Below, one piece after another: positions 16,785 to 25,335 of a DNA stretch of 64,000 bases. Both the position numbers and the translations under genes were made by a program. Numbering within the stretch: the first letter of the stretch is position 1; every line of letters starts with the position of its first letter. Source of the DNA: Streptomyces sp. DSM 110735 (lineage in GTDB: Bacteria > Actinomycetota > Actinomycetes > Streptomycetales > Streptomycetaceae); contig NZ_JACYHF010000023.1 of NCBI RefSeq assembly GCF_016482685.1, forward strand, positions 1-64,000. The letters run 5' to 3'. The notes below the pieces were generated by a model, which saw nothing but the letters and a program-made list of their open reading frames with translations, ran no database searches and was not told the origin of the DNA.

Positions 16785-17813
16785 ATGACCGTGCGCGTAG
16801 CTGTCGCCGGTGCCAGTGGGTATGCCGGGGGAGAGGTGCTGCGGCTGCTGCTCGGGCATCCGGGGGTCGAGGTCGGGGCCGTGACCGCGCACGGGAACGC
16901 CGGGCAGCGGCTCGGGGCGCTGCAGCCGCAGTTGCTGCCGCTCGCCGGGCGGGTGCTGGAGGAGACCAGCGCCGAGACCCTCGCCGGGCACGACGTCGTC
17001 TTTCTCGCGCTGCCGCACGGACAGTCCGCCGCCGTCGCCGAGCAGCTCGGTCCCGACGTGCTCGTCATCGACATGGGCGCCGACTTCCGGCTGAAGGACG
17101 CCGGGGACTGGGAGCGGTTCTACGGAAGCCCGCACGCCGGTACCTGGCCGTACGGTCTGCCCGAACTCCCGGGTGCCCGCGCCGCGTTGGAGGGGTCCAA
17201 GCGCGTCGCGGTGCCCGGTTGCTACCCGACCGCCGTCTCCCTCGCCCTGTTCCCGGCGTACACCGCGCACCTCGTGGAGCCGGAAGCCGTGATCGTCGCC
17301 GCCTCCGGCACCTCGGGCGCGGGCAAGGCGCCCAAGGCGCATCTGCTCGGCAGCGAGATCATGGGGTCCATGTCGCCGTACGGCGTCGGGGGCGGTCACC
17401 GGCACACCCCCGAGATGATCCAGAACCTCGGTGCCGCGGCGGGCGAGCGGGTGTCCGTGTCCTTCACGCCCACCCTCGCCCCCATGCCCCGCGGCATCCT
17501 CGCCACGTGCAGCGCGAAGGCGCGCCCGGGGGTGGACGCCCAGGCGGTGCGCGCCGCGTACGAGAAGGCGTACGCCGACGAGCCGTTCGTGCACCTGCTC
17601 CCCGAGGGGCAGTGGCCCGCGACCGGTTCCGTCACCGGCTCCAACGCCGTCCAGGTGCAGGTCGCGTACGACCCCGACGCCCACCGCGTCATCGCGATCA
17701 GCGCCATCGACAACCTGACCAAGGGCACCGCGGGCGGTGCCGTACAGAGCATGAACATCGCCCTCGGGCTCGACGAGACCACCGGGCTTTCCACGATCGG
17801 AGTCGCGCCTTGA
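16785..17813 (+). CDS. argC: N-acetyl-gamma-glutamyl-phosphate reductase
   Basis: A 342-residue enzyme that reduces N-acetylglutamyl phosphate to the semialdehyde with NADPH, the third step of arginine synthesis. The N-terminal nucleotide motif is VAGASGYAGGEVLRLL. The catalytic cysteine is in VPGCYPTAVSLAL and the catalytic histidine in GGGHRHTPEM. Length is normal. The Shine-Dalgarno sequence AAGGAGG precedes the ATG. It is the first gene of the argCJBDR operon, under an ARG-box promoter. The TGA stop overlaps the argJ TTG start. Confidence 0.98.
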   Translation: MTVRVAVAGASGYAGGEVLRLLLGHPGVEVGAVTAHGNAGQRLGALQPQLLPLAGRVLEETSAETLAGHDVVFLALPHGQSAAVAEQLGPDVLVIDMGADFRLKDAGDWERFYGSPHAGTWPYGLPELPGARAALEGSKRVAVPGCYPTAVSLALFPAYTAHLVEPEAVIVAASGTSGAGKAPKAHLLGSEIMGSMSPYGVGGGHRHTPEMIQNLGAAAGERVSVSFTPTLAPMPRGILATCSAKARPGVDAQAVRAAYEKAYADEPFVHLLPEGQWPATGSVTGSNAVQVQVAYDPDAHRVIAISAIDNLTKGTAGGAVQSMNIALGLDETTGLSTIGVAP

Positions 17814-18961
17814 GCGTCACAGCGGCCAAGGGATTCACCGCGGCGGGCATCGCCGCGGGGATCAAGGAGAACGGCAACCCCGACCTGGCCCTCGTGGTCA
17901 ACACCGGACCCCGACGCGCCGCCGCCGGAGTCTTCACCGCCAACCGCGTGAAAGCCGCGCCGGTGCTGTGGTCGGAGCAGGTGGTCAAGAGCGGCGAGGT
18001 CTCCGTCGTCGTCCTCAACTCCGGTGGCGCCAACGCCTGTACGGGTCCGAAGGGCTTCCAGGACACCCACGCCACCGCGGAGAAGGCCGCCGAGGTCCTC
18101 GGGCGCGGGGCGATCGAGGTCGCCGTGTGCTCCACCGGGCTCATCGGCGTGCACCTCCCGATGGACAAGCTGCTGCCCGGCATCGAGACCGCCGCGGCCG
18201 CCCTGAGCGAGCACGGCGGCGAGAAGGCGGCCATCGCCATCAAGACCACCGACTCCCACCACAAGACAGCCGTGGTCGACGGCGACGGCTGGACCGTCGG
18301 CGGCATGGCCAAGGGCGCCGGAATGCTCGCCCCCGGGCTCGCCACCATGCTGGTCGTCCTCACCACCGACGCCGACGTGGACACCGCCGCACTGGACCAC
18401 GCCCTGCGCGCCGCCACCAAGGTCACCTTCGACCGGGTCGACTCCGACGGCTGCATGTCCACCAACGACACCGTCCTGCTGCTCTCCTCCGGCGCCTCCG
18501 GCGTCACGCCCGGCCAGGAGGAGTTCACCGAAGCCGTCCGCAAGGTCTGCGAGGACCTGGGGCGTCAGCTCATCGGGGACGCCGAGGGCGCCAGCAAGGA
18601 CATCAAGGTCGAGGTGATCAACGCGGCCACCGAGGAGGACGCCGTCGAGGTCGGCCGCTCCATCGCCCGCAACAACCTCCTCAAGTGCGCCATCCACGGC
18701 GAGGACCCCAACTGGGGTCGCGTCCTGTCCGCCATCGGCACCACGCGGGCCGCCTTCGACCCCGACCTGCTCAACGTCGCCATCAACGACGTCTGGGTCT
18801 GCAAGAACGGCTCGGTCGGCGAGGACCGCGAGAAGGTCGACATGCGCTACCGCGAGGTGCACATCGTCGCCGACCTCGCCGCGGGCACCGAGACCGCCAC
18901 CATCTGGACCAACGACCTGACCGCGGACTACGTCCACGAGAACAGCGCGTACTCGTCATGA
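17810..18961 (+). CDS. argJ: bifunctional glutamate N-acetyltransferase / amino-acid N-acetyltransferase
   Basis: A 383-residue ornithine acetyltransferase that recycles acetyl from N-acetylornithine to glutamate and may also use acetyl-CoA. The self-cleavage motif is KGAGMLAPGLATML, with the nucleophile Thr near residue 179, which becomes the N-terminus of the beta chain. The usual PNMATML reads PGLATML, a minor variation. The start is TTG overlapping the argC stop by four bases, with GGAG seven bases before it. The stop overlaps argB. Confidence 0.97.
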   Translation: MSVTAAKGFTAAGIAAGIKENGNPDLALVVNTGPRRAAAGVFTANRVKAAPVLWSEQVVKSGEVSVVVLNSGGANACTGPKGFQDTHATAEKAAEVLGRGAIEVAVCSTGLIGVHLPMDKLLPGIETAAAALSEHGGEKAAIAIKTTDSHHKTAVVDGDGWTVGGMAKGAGMLAPGLATMLVVLTTDADVDTAALDHALRAATKVTFDRVDSDGCMSTNDTVLLLSSGASGVTPGQEEFTEAVRKVCEDLGRQLIGDAEGASKDIKVEVINAATEEDAVEVGRSIARNNLLKCAIHGEDPNWGRVLSAIGTTRAAFDPDLLNVAINDVWVCKNGSVGEDREKVDMRYREVHIVADLAAGTETATIWTNDLTADYVHENSAYSS

Positions 18962-19875
18962 GCAGCCCGACGCGGAAGCACACCGCGCTCCCCAAGGCCC
19001 GCATCCTCGTCGAGGCGCTGCCCTGGCTCACCCGGCACCACGGCAGGACCGTCGTCATCAAGTTCGGCGGCAACGCCATGGTGGACGAGGGACTGAAGGC
19101 AGCCTTCGCCCAGGACGTCGTCTTCCTGCGCCACGCCGGGCTCAAGCCGGTCGTCGTGCACGGCGGCGGTCCGCAGATCAGCGCCGCGCTCGACAAGCAC
19201 GGCATCGTCAGCGAGTTCAAGGCGGGGCTCCGGGTCACCACCGAGGAGGCCATGGACGTCGTACGGATGGTGCTCGCCGGGCAGGTCCAGCGCGAACTGG
19301 TCGGACTGCTCAACGCGCACGGCCCGCTCGCTGTCGGCCTCACCGGCGAGGACGCCCACACCATCACCGCGACCCGCCACACGCCCCGCATCGACGGCGA
19401 ACTCGTGGACATCGGACGCGTCGGCGAGATCACCGAGATCGACACCGGCGCCATCGAGGCACTGCTCGCGGACGGCCGCATCCCGGTCGTCTCCTCCATC
19501 GCCCGCTCCGAGGACGACGGTCATGTCTACAACGTCAATGCTGATACGGCGGCTGCGGCACTCGCTGCTGCGCTGGGCGCCGAAACCCTCATGGTCCTCA
19601 CCGACGTCGAGGGTCTCTACGAGGACTGGCCGCACTCCGACGAGGTGATCAGCCGCCTCACCGCCACCCAGTTGGAGAAACTGCTGCCCGAGCTGTCCTC
19701 GGGCATGGTGCCCAAGATGGAGGGCTGCCTGTACGCCGTACGCAACGGCGTGAACACCGCCCGCGTCATCGACGGCCGGGTCCAGCACTCGATCCTGCTG
19801 GAGATCTTCACGGACGAGGGCATCGGCACCATGGTCGTGCCCGACGACGAGCCGGACACCCCGGGGGAGTCATGA
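18958..19875 (+). CDS. argB: acetylglutamate kinase
   Basis: A 305-residue amino acid kinase phosphorylating N-acetylglutamate with ATP. Motifs: VIKFGGNAMVDEGL near the N-terminus, VVVHGGGPQISAAL for substrate binding, and YNVNADTAAAALAAALGAE with VLTDVEGLY for ATP. The N-terminal extension (about 25 residues before VVIKFGG) is typical of arginine-sensitive hexameric enzymes, so feedback inhibition is likely. It overlaps argJ and argD by four bases at each end (ATGA). Confidence 0.98.
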   Translation: MSSPTRKHTALPKARILVEALPWLTRHHGRTVVIKFGGNAMVDEGLKAAFAQDVVFLRHAGLKPVVVHGGGPQISAALDKHGIVSEFKAGLRVTTEEAMDVVRMVLAGQVQRELVGLLNAHGPLAVGLTGEDAHTITATRHTPRIDGELVDIGRVGEITEIDTGAIEALLADGRIPVVSSIARSEDDGHVYNVNADTAAAALAAALGAETLMVLTDVEGLYEDWPHSDEVISRLTATQLEKLLPELSSGMVPKMEGCLYAVRNGVNTARVIDGRVQHSILLEIFTDEGIGTMVVPDDEPDTPGES

Positions 19876-21077
19876 GCGACATCAACAACGAGGAACTGAC
19901 CGCCCGTTGGCAGGGCGCCCTCATGAACAACTACGGCACCCCGCGCCTGCCCCTCGTGCGCGGCGCGGGCACCGCCGTGTGGGACGCCGACGGCAGGCGC
20001 TACCTCGACTTCGTCGGCGGCATCGCGGTGAACGCCCTCGGTCACGCCCACCCCGCCGTGGTGGATGCCGTCAGCACGCAGATCGCGTCCCTCGGGCATG
20101 TCTCCAACCTCTTCGTCGCCGAACCGCCCGTCGCCCTCGCCGAGCGCCTGCTGCGCCTGTTCGGGCGTGACGGCAAGGTGTTCTTCTGCAACTCCGGCGC
20201 CGAGGCCAACGAGGCAGCCCTCAAGATCGGCCGGCTGACCGGGCGCACCCACATGGTCGCGACCACCGGCGGCTTCCACGGCCGCACCATGGGCGCCCTC
20301 GCGCTGACCGGACAGCCCGGCAAGCAGACCCCGTTCCTGCCGCTGCCCGGCGAGGTCACCCACGTCCCCTACGGCGACGCCCGCGCCCTCGCCGACGCCG
20401 TCACCGACGAGACCGCCCTGGTCATCATCGAGCCGATCCAGGGCGAGAACGGCGTCGTCGTCCCGCCGCCCGGCTATCTCAAGGCAGCCCGCGCGATCAC
20501 CGCCGCCACCGGCGCCCTCCTGGTCCTGGACGAGGTGCAGACCGGCGTCGGCCGCACCGGCGACTGGTTCGCCTACCAGGCCCACGACGGCGTCCTGCCC
20601 GACATCGTCACCCTCGCCAAGGGGCTCGGCGGCGGACTCCCGCTCGGCGCCACGATCGCCTTCGGGCGCGCCGCCGACCTGCTCCAGCCCGGACAGCACG
20701 GCACCACCTTCGGCGGCAACCCGGTCGCCTGCGCCGCCGGACTCGCCGTACTCGACACCATCGAAGGCGAAGGGCTCCTCGCCAACGCCAAGCGCCAGAG
20801 CGAGAACCTGCGCGCGGGAACCGAGGCGCTCGGCCACCCGCTGATCGACCATGTACGGGGCGCGGGGCTCCTGCTGGGTATCGTGCTCACCGGACCGTAC
20901 GCGGCGCAGGCGCAGGCGGCGGCCCAGGAAGCCGGGTTCCTGGTGAACGCGCCCGCCCCCGACGTCGTACGGCTCATGCCCCCGCTGAACCTCCGCGACG
21001 ACGAGACGGACGCCTTCCTCCAGGCGCTGCCCGGCATCCTCGACGCAAGCCGAGAGGACGGACGAGCCGGAGAATGA
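19872..21077 (+). CDS. argD: acetylornithine aminotransferase
   Basis: A 401-residue class III PLP aminotransferase. Motifs: NSGAEANEAALKIGR (phosphate binding), IEPIQGENGVV, LVLDEVQTGVGRTG and the Schiff-base lysine in TLAKGLGGGLP. It converts N-acetylglutamate semialdehyde to N-acetylornithine. Length is normal. It is coupled to argB by an ATGA overlap and followed seven bases later by argR. Confidence 0.97.
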   Translation: MSDINNEELTARWQGALMNNYGTPRLPLVRGAGTAVWDADGRRYLDFVGGIAVNALGHAHPAVVDAVSTQIASLGHVSNLFVAEPPVALAERLLRLFGRDGKVFFCNSGAEANEAALKIGRLTGRTHMVATTGGFHGRTMGALALTGQPGKQTPFLPLPGEVTHVPYGDARALADAVTDETALVIIEPIQGENGVVVPPPGYLKAARAITAATGALLVLDEVQTGVGRTGDWFAYQAHDGVLPDIVTLAKGLGGGLPLGATIAFGRAADLLQPGQHGTTFGGNPVACAAGLAVLDTIEGEGLLANAKRQSENLRAGTEALGHPLIDHVRGAGLLLGIVLTGPYAAQAQAAAQEAGFLVNAPAPDVVRLMPPLNLRDDETDAFLQALPGILDASREDGRAGE

Positions 21078-21084
21078 GACGACG

Positions 21085-21630
21085 ATGAGTCAGCCGCAGG
21101 ACCACGGACAGGCGGGGGGAGCCGGTCCCGCGGTGCCGCAGACCCGCACCGCCCGCCACCGCCGGATCGTGGACATCCTCAACCGGCAGCCGGTGCGCTC
21201 GCAGAGCCAGCTCGCCAAACTGCTCGCCGACGACGGGCTCAGCGTCACCCAGGCGACGCTCTCCCGCGACCTCGACGAGCTGAACGCGGTCAAGATCCGC
21301 AACACCGACGGCGACCTGATCTACGCGGTGCCCAGCGAGGGCGGCTTCCGCACCCCGCGCGCGCCGCTCGGGGAGTCCGCCAAGGAGGAGCGGATGCGGC
21401 GTCTGTCCCAGGAGCTGCTGATCTCCGCCGAGGCGTCCGCGAACCTCGTGGTGCTGCGCACCCCGCCCGGCGCCGCCCAGTTCCTCGCCTCGGCCATCGA
21501 CCAGGCCGAACTGCAGGACATCCTCGGCACCATCGCCGGTGACGACACCCTGCTGCTCATCAGCCGCCACCCCACCGGCGGCCAGGCGCTCGCCGACCAT
21601 CTGCTCCGGCTGGCCCAGAACGGCCAGTGA
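21085..21630 (+). CDS. argR: arginine repressor ArgR
   Basis: A 181-residue repressor. The winged helix is at about residues 22-90 (IVDILNRQPVRSQSQLAKLL, with TQATLSRDLDELNAVKI). The C-terminal hexamerisation and arginine-binding domain contains NLVVLRTPPGAAQFLASAIDQ and the GTIAGDDTLLLI motif. GGAGAATGAG lies upstream of the ATG. As the last gene of argCJBDR it closes an autoregulatory loop; its likely targets here are the ARG boxes at argC and argG. Confidence 0.98.
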   Translation: MSQPQDHGQAGGAGPAVPQTRTARHRRIVDILNRQPVRSQSQLAKLLADDGLSVTQATLSRDLDELNAVKIRNTDGDLIYAVPSEGGFRTPRAPLGESAKEERMRRLSQELLISAEASANLVVLRTPPGAAQFLASAIDQAELQDILGTIAGDDTLLLISRHPTGGQALADHLLRLAQNGQ

Positions 21631-21658
21631 CGGGCCCCCTGACGGCCGTCGTACGGCG

Positions 21659-21697
21659 AAGGGGCGTACCGGAGTCCTCAACTCCCGTACGCCCCTT
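21659..21697. terminator. terminator of argCJBDR
   Basis: A 16-base left arm (21659-21674, AAGGGGCGTACCGGAG) pairs with 21682-21697 with one mismatch around a 7-base loop. It also serves the convergent apbE gene. Confidence 0.85.
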
Positions 21698-21732
21698 GCC
21701 GGGTGCGCCGCGTAGGCGCGATACGGCGGCCG

Positions 21733-22494
21733 TCAGCCGAGCCGCGTCGCCAGCCCCCCGGTACAGCGCACCTCGTCCCCCGCGGTGATGAGTAAGCCCT
21801 CCACGTCCGGCAGCGACTCCAGCCACGCGAGACCCGCGCGCGAGCCCATCGCGAACGCCGCCGTGGCCCAGCAGTCCGACCAGGTCAGCCGGGGACCCAC
21901 CACCGTCACCGCGACCAGGTCGGTCACCGCCGACTTGCCGGTGCCCGGGTCCACGATGTGCGCGCCCCGCTCGGCCGTCCCCGAGGTCGCCACCGACAGC
22001 TCCTCCGCGCCGGCCGCCGAGATCACCGCCGCGAGCCCGCCGGGACGCAGCGGATCGGCCACGCCCACCCGCCACGCCCGCCCCGGCTCGGGCGCGCCGC
22101 ACATCTGCACGTCGCCGCCGCCGTTCACACTGACCCCGCGCACCCCGTCCACGGCGGCGAGTGCCCGGGCCGCCCGCTCGGCGGACCAGCCCTTGACGAT
22201 ACCGGTCGGGTCGAGCGAGCCCCGGTAGCGCGGGCTGAACCAGCCCTCGCTCACCCGCTCCGCCTCGGCAGCGAGGTCCAGCACCTCGGCGACCTCCGGC
22301 GCGCACTGCTCCACCGTCAGCTCGCCCCGGGCCAGTCGGGAGACCTCGCTGTCCTCGCGGTAGGTGCTGAACAGCGCGTCCACCCGGTGCAGACCCGCGA
22401 CCGCCTCGTCCAGCGCCGCGCGCACCGCGTCCGCCTCGCCGCCGCGCACGTCGAAGGAGAACACGGTCCCCATGACCTCCTCCGCGTGCCGCAC
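21733..22494 (-). CDS. apbE: FAD:protein FMN transferase (ApbE)
   Basis: About 253 residues. ApbE attaches FMN covalently to a threonine of FMN_bind proteins, using FAD as donor. Motifs: EVMGTVFSFDV, LDPTGIVKGWSAERA, VSVNGGGDVQMCG, and SDCWATAAFAMG (the metal/FAD-binding D...T segment). No signal peptide or lipobox is visible, unlike many ApbE proteins, so it seems cytoplasmic. The start is uncertain: GTG 22494 has GGGGGAAGGA upstream, whereas GTG 22533 would overlap the upstream FMN_bind gene by eight bases. It lies directly downstream of two flavoprotein substrates. Confidence 0.9.
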   Translation of the reverse strand: MRHAEEVMGTVFSFDVRGGEADAVRAALDEAVAGLHRVDALFSTYREDSEVSRLARGELTVEQCAPEVAEVLDLAAEAERVSEGWFSPRYRGSLDPTGIVKGWSAERAARALAAVDGVRGVSVNGGGDVQMCGAPEPGRAWRVGVADPLRPGGLAAVISAAGAEELSVATSGTAERGAHIVDPGTGKSAVTDLVAVTVVGPRLTWSDCWATAAFAMGSRAGLAWLESLPDVEGLLITAGDEVRCTGGLATRLG

Positions 22495-22525
22495 CGCGGA
22501 GTCCTTCCCCCGCTCGGCCACCCGG

Positions 22526-23389
22526 TCAGCCACCGGCCTGGTCCAGCGCGGACTGCAGCGACTGCTTGTATCCGGTGCTGGTGTAGGTGGCGCCGGACAC
22601 CGAGTCGATGTCGGCGCTCCCGGCCGCCACGGCCTCCTTGTTGAGCCTCGGCACGGACAGCGCGGTCTTCTGGTCGCTGGTGCCGCCCTTGGGCGCCTGG
22701 ACCGCCTCCGCCTTGGTGATCTTCTTCCCGCTGACCGTGATCCGCACCTGGACGGCACCGTACGGCGTCTGCGCGGGCTTGCCGGTGACGGTACGGGGAG
22801 CGGTCGCCTCGGCCGAACCGGAGCCGCCGGAGCCGGACTTGGAGCCCGAGCCGGGCTTGGAGCCGGAACCCGAGCCGGAACCCGAGCCGGAACCGGAGCC
22901 GGGCTTGGCGGCGGAACCCGAACCCGCCGGGACCGTCTTGATCTTGTCCAGCGCCGACTGGAGCGACTTCTTGTACCCCGCGCTCGTGTACGTCGCCCCC
23001 GACACCGAGTCGATCTCCGCGCCCTGGGCGACCACCGCCTCCTGGTTCAGCCGAGGCACGGAGAGCGCGGTCTTCTGGTCGCTGGTGCCGCCCTTCGGTG
23101 CCTGGACCGCCTCCGCCTTGGTGATCTTGCCGCCGCGCACGGTCAGCCGCACCTGCACGGCGCCGTACTGCGTCTGCGCCACGTCCCCGGTCACCGTCCC
23201 GTCGGCACGGACCTGCTCCGCGCCGCCCTGCGGCGACTCCTGCGCGGCCGCCGTCTGCTGCGGCGCCGCGCCCGCCGCCGACGCCGAGGACGGATCGGAG
23301 GCGGGCTTCAGCGACAGCAGCAGCACGACACCGGACACGGTCGCGGCGGTGGCCAGCACGACCCGCCGAATCGGGTGGCTCTTCCTCAT
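22526..23389 (-). CDS. exported protein with two FMN_bind domains
   Basis: A 287-residue protein. The N-terminus is a signal or anchor with a twin arginine (PIRRVVLATAAT, then a hydrophobic run). Two FMN_bind domains (about 66-148 and 199-283) are nearly identical in their cores. Each ends with DSVSGATYTS, whose threonine (Thr133 and Thr268) is the expected ApbE flavinylation site. A Gly-Ser-rich linker (about 155-195) joins them. It probably carries two covalent FMN groups on the outer face of the membrane and passes electrons from the neighbouring ferric-reductase-like protein. ApbE follows immediately. Confidence 0.88.
   Translation of the reverse strand: MRKSHPIRRVVLATAATVSGVVLLLSLKPASDPSSASAAGAAPQQTAAAQESPQGGAEQVRADGTVTGDVAQTQYGAVQVRLTVRGGKITKAEAVQAPKGGTSDQKTALSVPRLNQEAVVAQGAEIDSVSGATYTSAGYKKSLQSALDKIKTVPAGSGSAAKPGSGSGSGSGSGSGSKPGSGSKSGSGGSGSAEATAPRTVTGKPAQTPYGAVQVRITVSGKKITKAEAVQAPKGGTSDQKTALSVPRLNKEAVAAGSADIDSVSGATYTSTGYKQSLQSALDQAGG
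22861..22908. repeat. 12-bp tandem repeat encoding the Gly-Ser linker
   Basis: The unit GAGCCGGAACCC occurs at 22861 and 22873, and slightly changed at 22885 and 22897. On the minus strand it encodes the Gly-Ser linker between the two FMN_bind domains. Such arrays expand and contract by slippage. Confidence 0.75.
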
Positions 23390-23447
23390 GTCTTCCAGGG
23401 CTCCAGGTCTTGTGCGAACGGTGCGAACGGGCTTCGGTGGGCGCCGC

Positions 23448-24830
23448 TCACATCTCGAACGACTCGTGGTGGATACGGCGGGCGGGCACCCCGGCGCCGC
23501 GCAGTGCCTCGTACACCGACTGCGCGAAACCGGGCGGCCCGCACATGAAGACGTCGTGGCGGTCGATGTCGGGGATCTTGCGCTGGAGGTTCTCCGCCGA
23601 GATGTCAGGGCGCCGCCCCTCCGGGCTGTTCACCGCGTACATCAGCCGGGCGCCGCGCTCCTCCGCGATGGTCGCCAGCTCGTCCCACAGGGCCAGGTCC
23701 TGCGTGGTGTTGGCGCGGTAGAGCAGCGTGATGTCACCGGCCGCGCCGGGCAGCGTCTCGAACAGCGCGCGCATCGGCGTGATGCCCACACCGCCCGCGA
23801 CCAGCAGCACCTTGCCCCGGCTGCGCCGCTGCGCGGTGAGCGCGCCGTACGGACCCTCCGCCCACACCCGCGTGCCCGGCGTCAGCTCGCGCAGCCGCGC
23901 GCTGTGGTCGCCGATCGCCTTCACGGTGATCCGCAGCATCCCCGGGCGGGGCGCCGCCGACAGCGAGTACGGGTGCGAGCTGAACCGCATCCCGGGCGCC
24001 AGGAACCGCCAGCGGAAGAACTGCCCCGCCTGCGCGCCCATCCGGTGCAGCTTGCGACCCGAGATCAGCACCGACACGATGCCCGGCGACTCCTCGATCA
24101 CCGCCTCCACCCGCATCCGGTGCCGCAGGTTCAGCCGGATCGGCACGAAGATCCGGTACCAGAGCACCAGCGCGGTCACCGCGCCGTAGAGCACGTACCA
24201 GAAGGTCTTCGCCATCGGCTCGACCGCGAAGTCGTTGCCGGTGGTGATCTGGTGCCAGAACGTCAGGAACACGGCCGCGTACGTCAGCAGATGCACGTGG
24301 TACCAGGTGTCGTACGGCAGCCTGCGCCGCACCACCCCGATGGACGACAGGCCGATCACCACGAACAGTGCGGTGCCGATGGCCGCCTTGCCCATGTCGG
24401 GCAACTGGTCCACCGAGTCGATCGTCTGCTGCACGATGTCCCCGAGGGACTTGCCCGCCTGGAGCGCGTACCCCCACATGATGAGGAAGACGTGCGCGAG
24501 GACCAGGCTGAGCGTGTAGCGGCCGCTCATCGCGTGCCAGCGGGCCACCCGGTCCGAGCCGACCCGCCGCTCCAGCGCCGGTACGCGCGCCATCTGGAGC
24601 ACGACCAGCGCCATCAGGTACCCGGCGAGCAGCCCGGTGATCCGGCCCGCGTTCACGATCCGGCCGGTGTTGTCCGCGATGGACGGTGTGTTGTGCCACC
24701 AGAGCCACAACACCGCCACCGCCCCGGCCCACACGGCCAGCAGCAGCGGTACGGCCGGGGAGCGGCGCGGGCGAATGCGGCGCATCGTCTGGCGGCGGGC
24801 GGCACGTCCGCCCGCAAGCGTGGTGGTCAC
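23448..24830 (-). CDS. ferric-reductase-like transmembrane oxidoreductase
   Basis: A 460-residue protein. The N-terminal membrane domain has about six helices and paired histidines for b-type hemes (RWHAMSGRYTLSLVLAHVF and YHVHLLTYAAVFLTFWHQI). It is followed by an FAD-binding ferredoxin-reductase domain (FRWRF, HPYSLSAAP) and an NAD(P)-binding domain (LLVAGGVGITPMRALFETLPG, FMCGPPGF). It probably moves electrons from cytosolic NAD(P)H across the membrane to the FMN_bind protein encoded next to it. The GTG start has GGAGGAACC directly upstream. A paralogue lies 0.5 kb further upstream. Confidence 0.92.
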   Translation of the reverse strand: MTTTLAGGRAARRQTMRRIRPRRSPAVPLLLAVWAGAVAVLWLWWHNTPSIADNTGRIVNAGRITGLLAGYLMALVVLQMARVPALERRVGSDRVARWHAMSGRYTLSLVLAHVFLIMWGYALQAGKSLGDIVQQTIDSVDQLPDMGKAAIGTALFVVIGLSSIGVVRRRLPYDTWYHVHLLTYAAVFLTFWHQITTGNDFAVEPMAKTFWYVLYGAVTALVLWYRIFVPIRLNLRHRMRVEAVIEESPGIVSVLISGRKLHRMGAQAGQFFRWRFLAPGMRFSSHPYSLSAAPRPGMLRITVKAIGDHSARLRELTPGTRVWAEGPYGALTAQRRSRGKVLLVAGGVGITPMRALFETLPGAAGDITLLYRANTTQDLALWDELATIAEERGARLMYAVNSPEGRRPDISAENLQRKIPDIDRHDVFMCGPPGFAQSVYEALRGAGVPARRIHHESFEM

Positions 24831-24888
24831 GGTTCCTCCGGGGGACTTGACCCTTGGCCCACACATACGCGCGGTGCGCCCGGAGTGT

Positions 24889-25320
24889 TCAGCGCGCGGC
24901 GGAGTCGAGCGCGGACTGGAGCGACTGCCGGTAGCCGGTGCTGGTGTAGGTGGCTCCGGACACGGTGTCGATGTCCGCGTTCTGGGCCGCCAGCGCCTCG
25001 GCGCGCAGCCGGGGCAGCGCGTAGGCGTTGATCTCCTGGTCGCGCGGATTGCCGGACGGCTGTTGCACCGCGGCGACGTCGGTGAGCCTGCCGTCCTTGA
25101 GCGTGACCCGCACCTGCACCGGCCCCCACCGCGTCCGCGCGGTGTCCCCGGTGACGGTACGGCTGCCGCTGCCCGCGCTCGACGACCTCTGCGGCGGCAC
25201 GGCCGTCGCTCCCGGGTTCGTGTGCGGCTTCAGCGACAACGGCAGCACCGTCGCGGCGACGGCGGCCGCGCAGGCCAGGACGGTACGGCGCAGGGGGCGG
25301 TTCTTGCGCAAGGGGTGCAC
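24889..25320 (-). CDS. exported single-domain FMN_bind protein
   Basis: A 143-residue protein. The N-terminus contains PLRRTVLACAAAV, a twin-arginine hydrophobic signal or anchor. One FMN_bind domain (about 56-140) ends in DTVSGATYTSTGY, with Thr124 as the expected covalent FMN site. It closely resembles the second domain of the two-domain protein nearby. The GTG start has GGAG upstream. It starts 15 bases after the upstream ferric-reductase paralogue and is probably its electron acceptor. Confidence 0.88.
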   Translation of the reverse strand: MHPLRKNRPLRRTVLACAAAVAATVLPLSLKPHTNPGATAVPPQRSSSAGSGSRTVTGDTARTRWGPVQVRVTLKDGRLTDVAAVQQPSGNPRDQEINAYALPRLRAEALAAQNADIDTVSGATYTSTGYRQSLQSALDSAAR

Positions 25321-25335
25321 GGTGATTCTCCGGTC

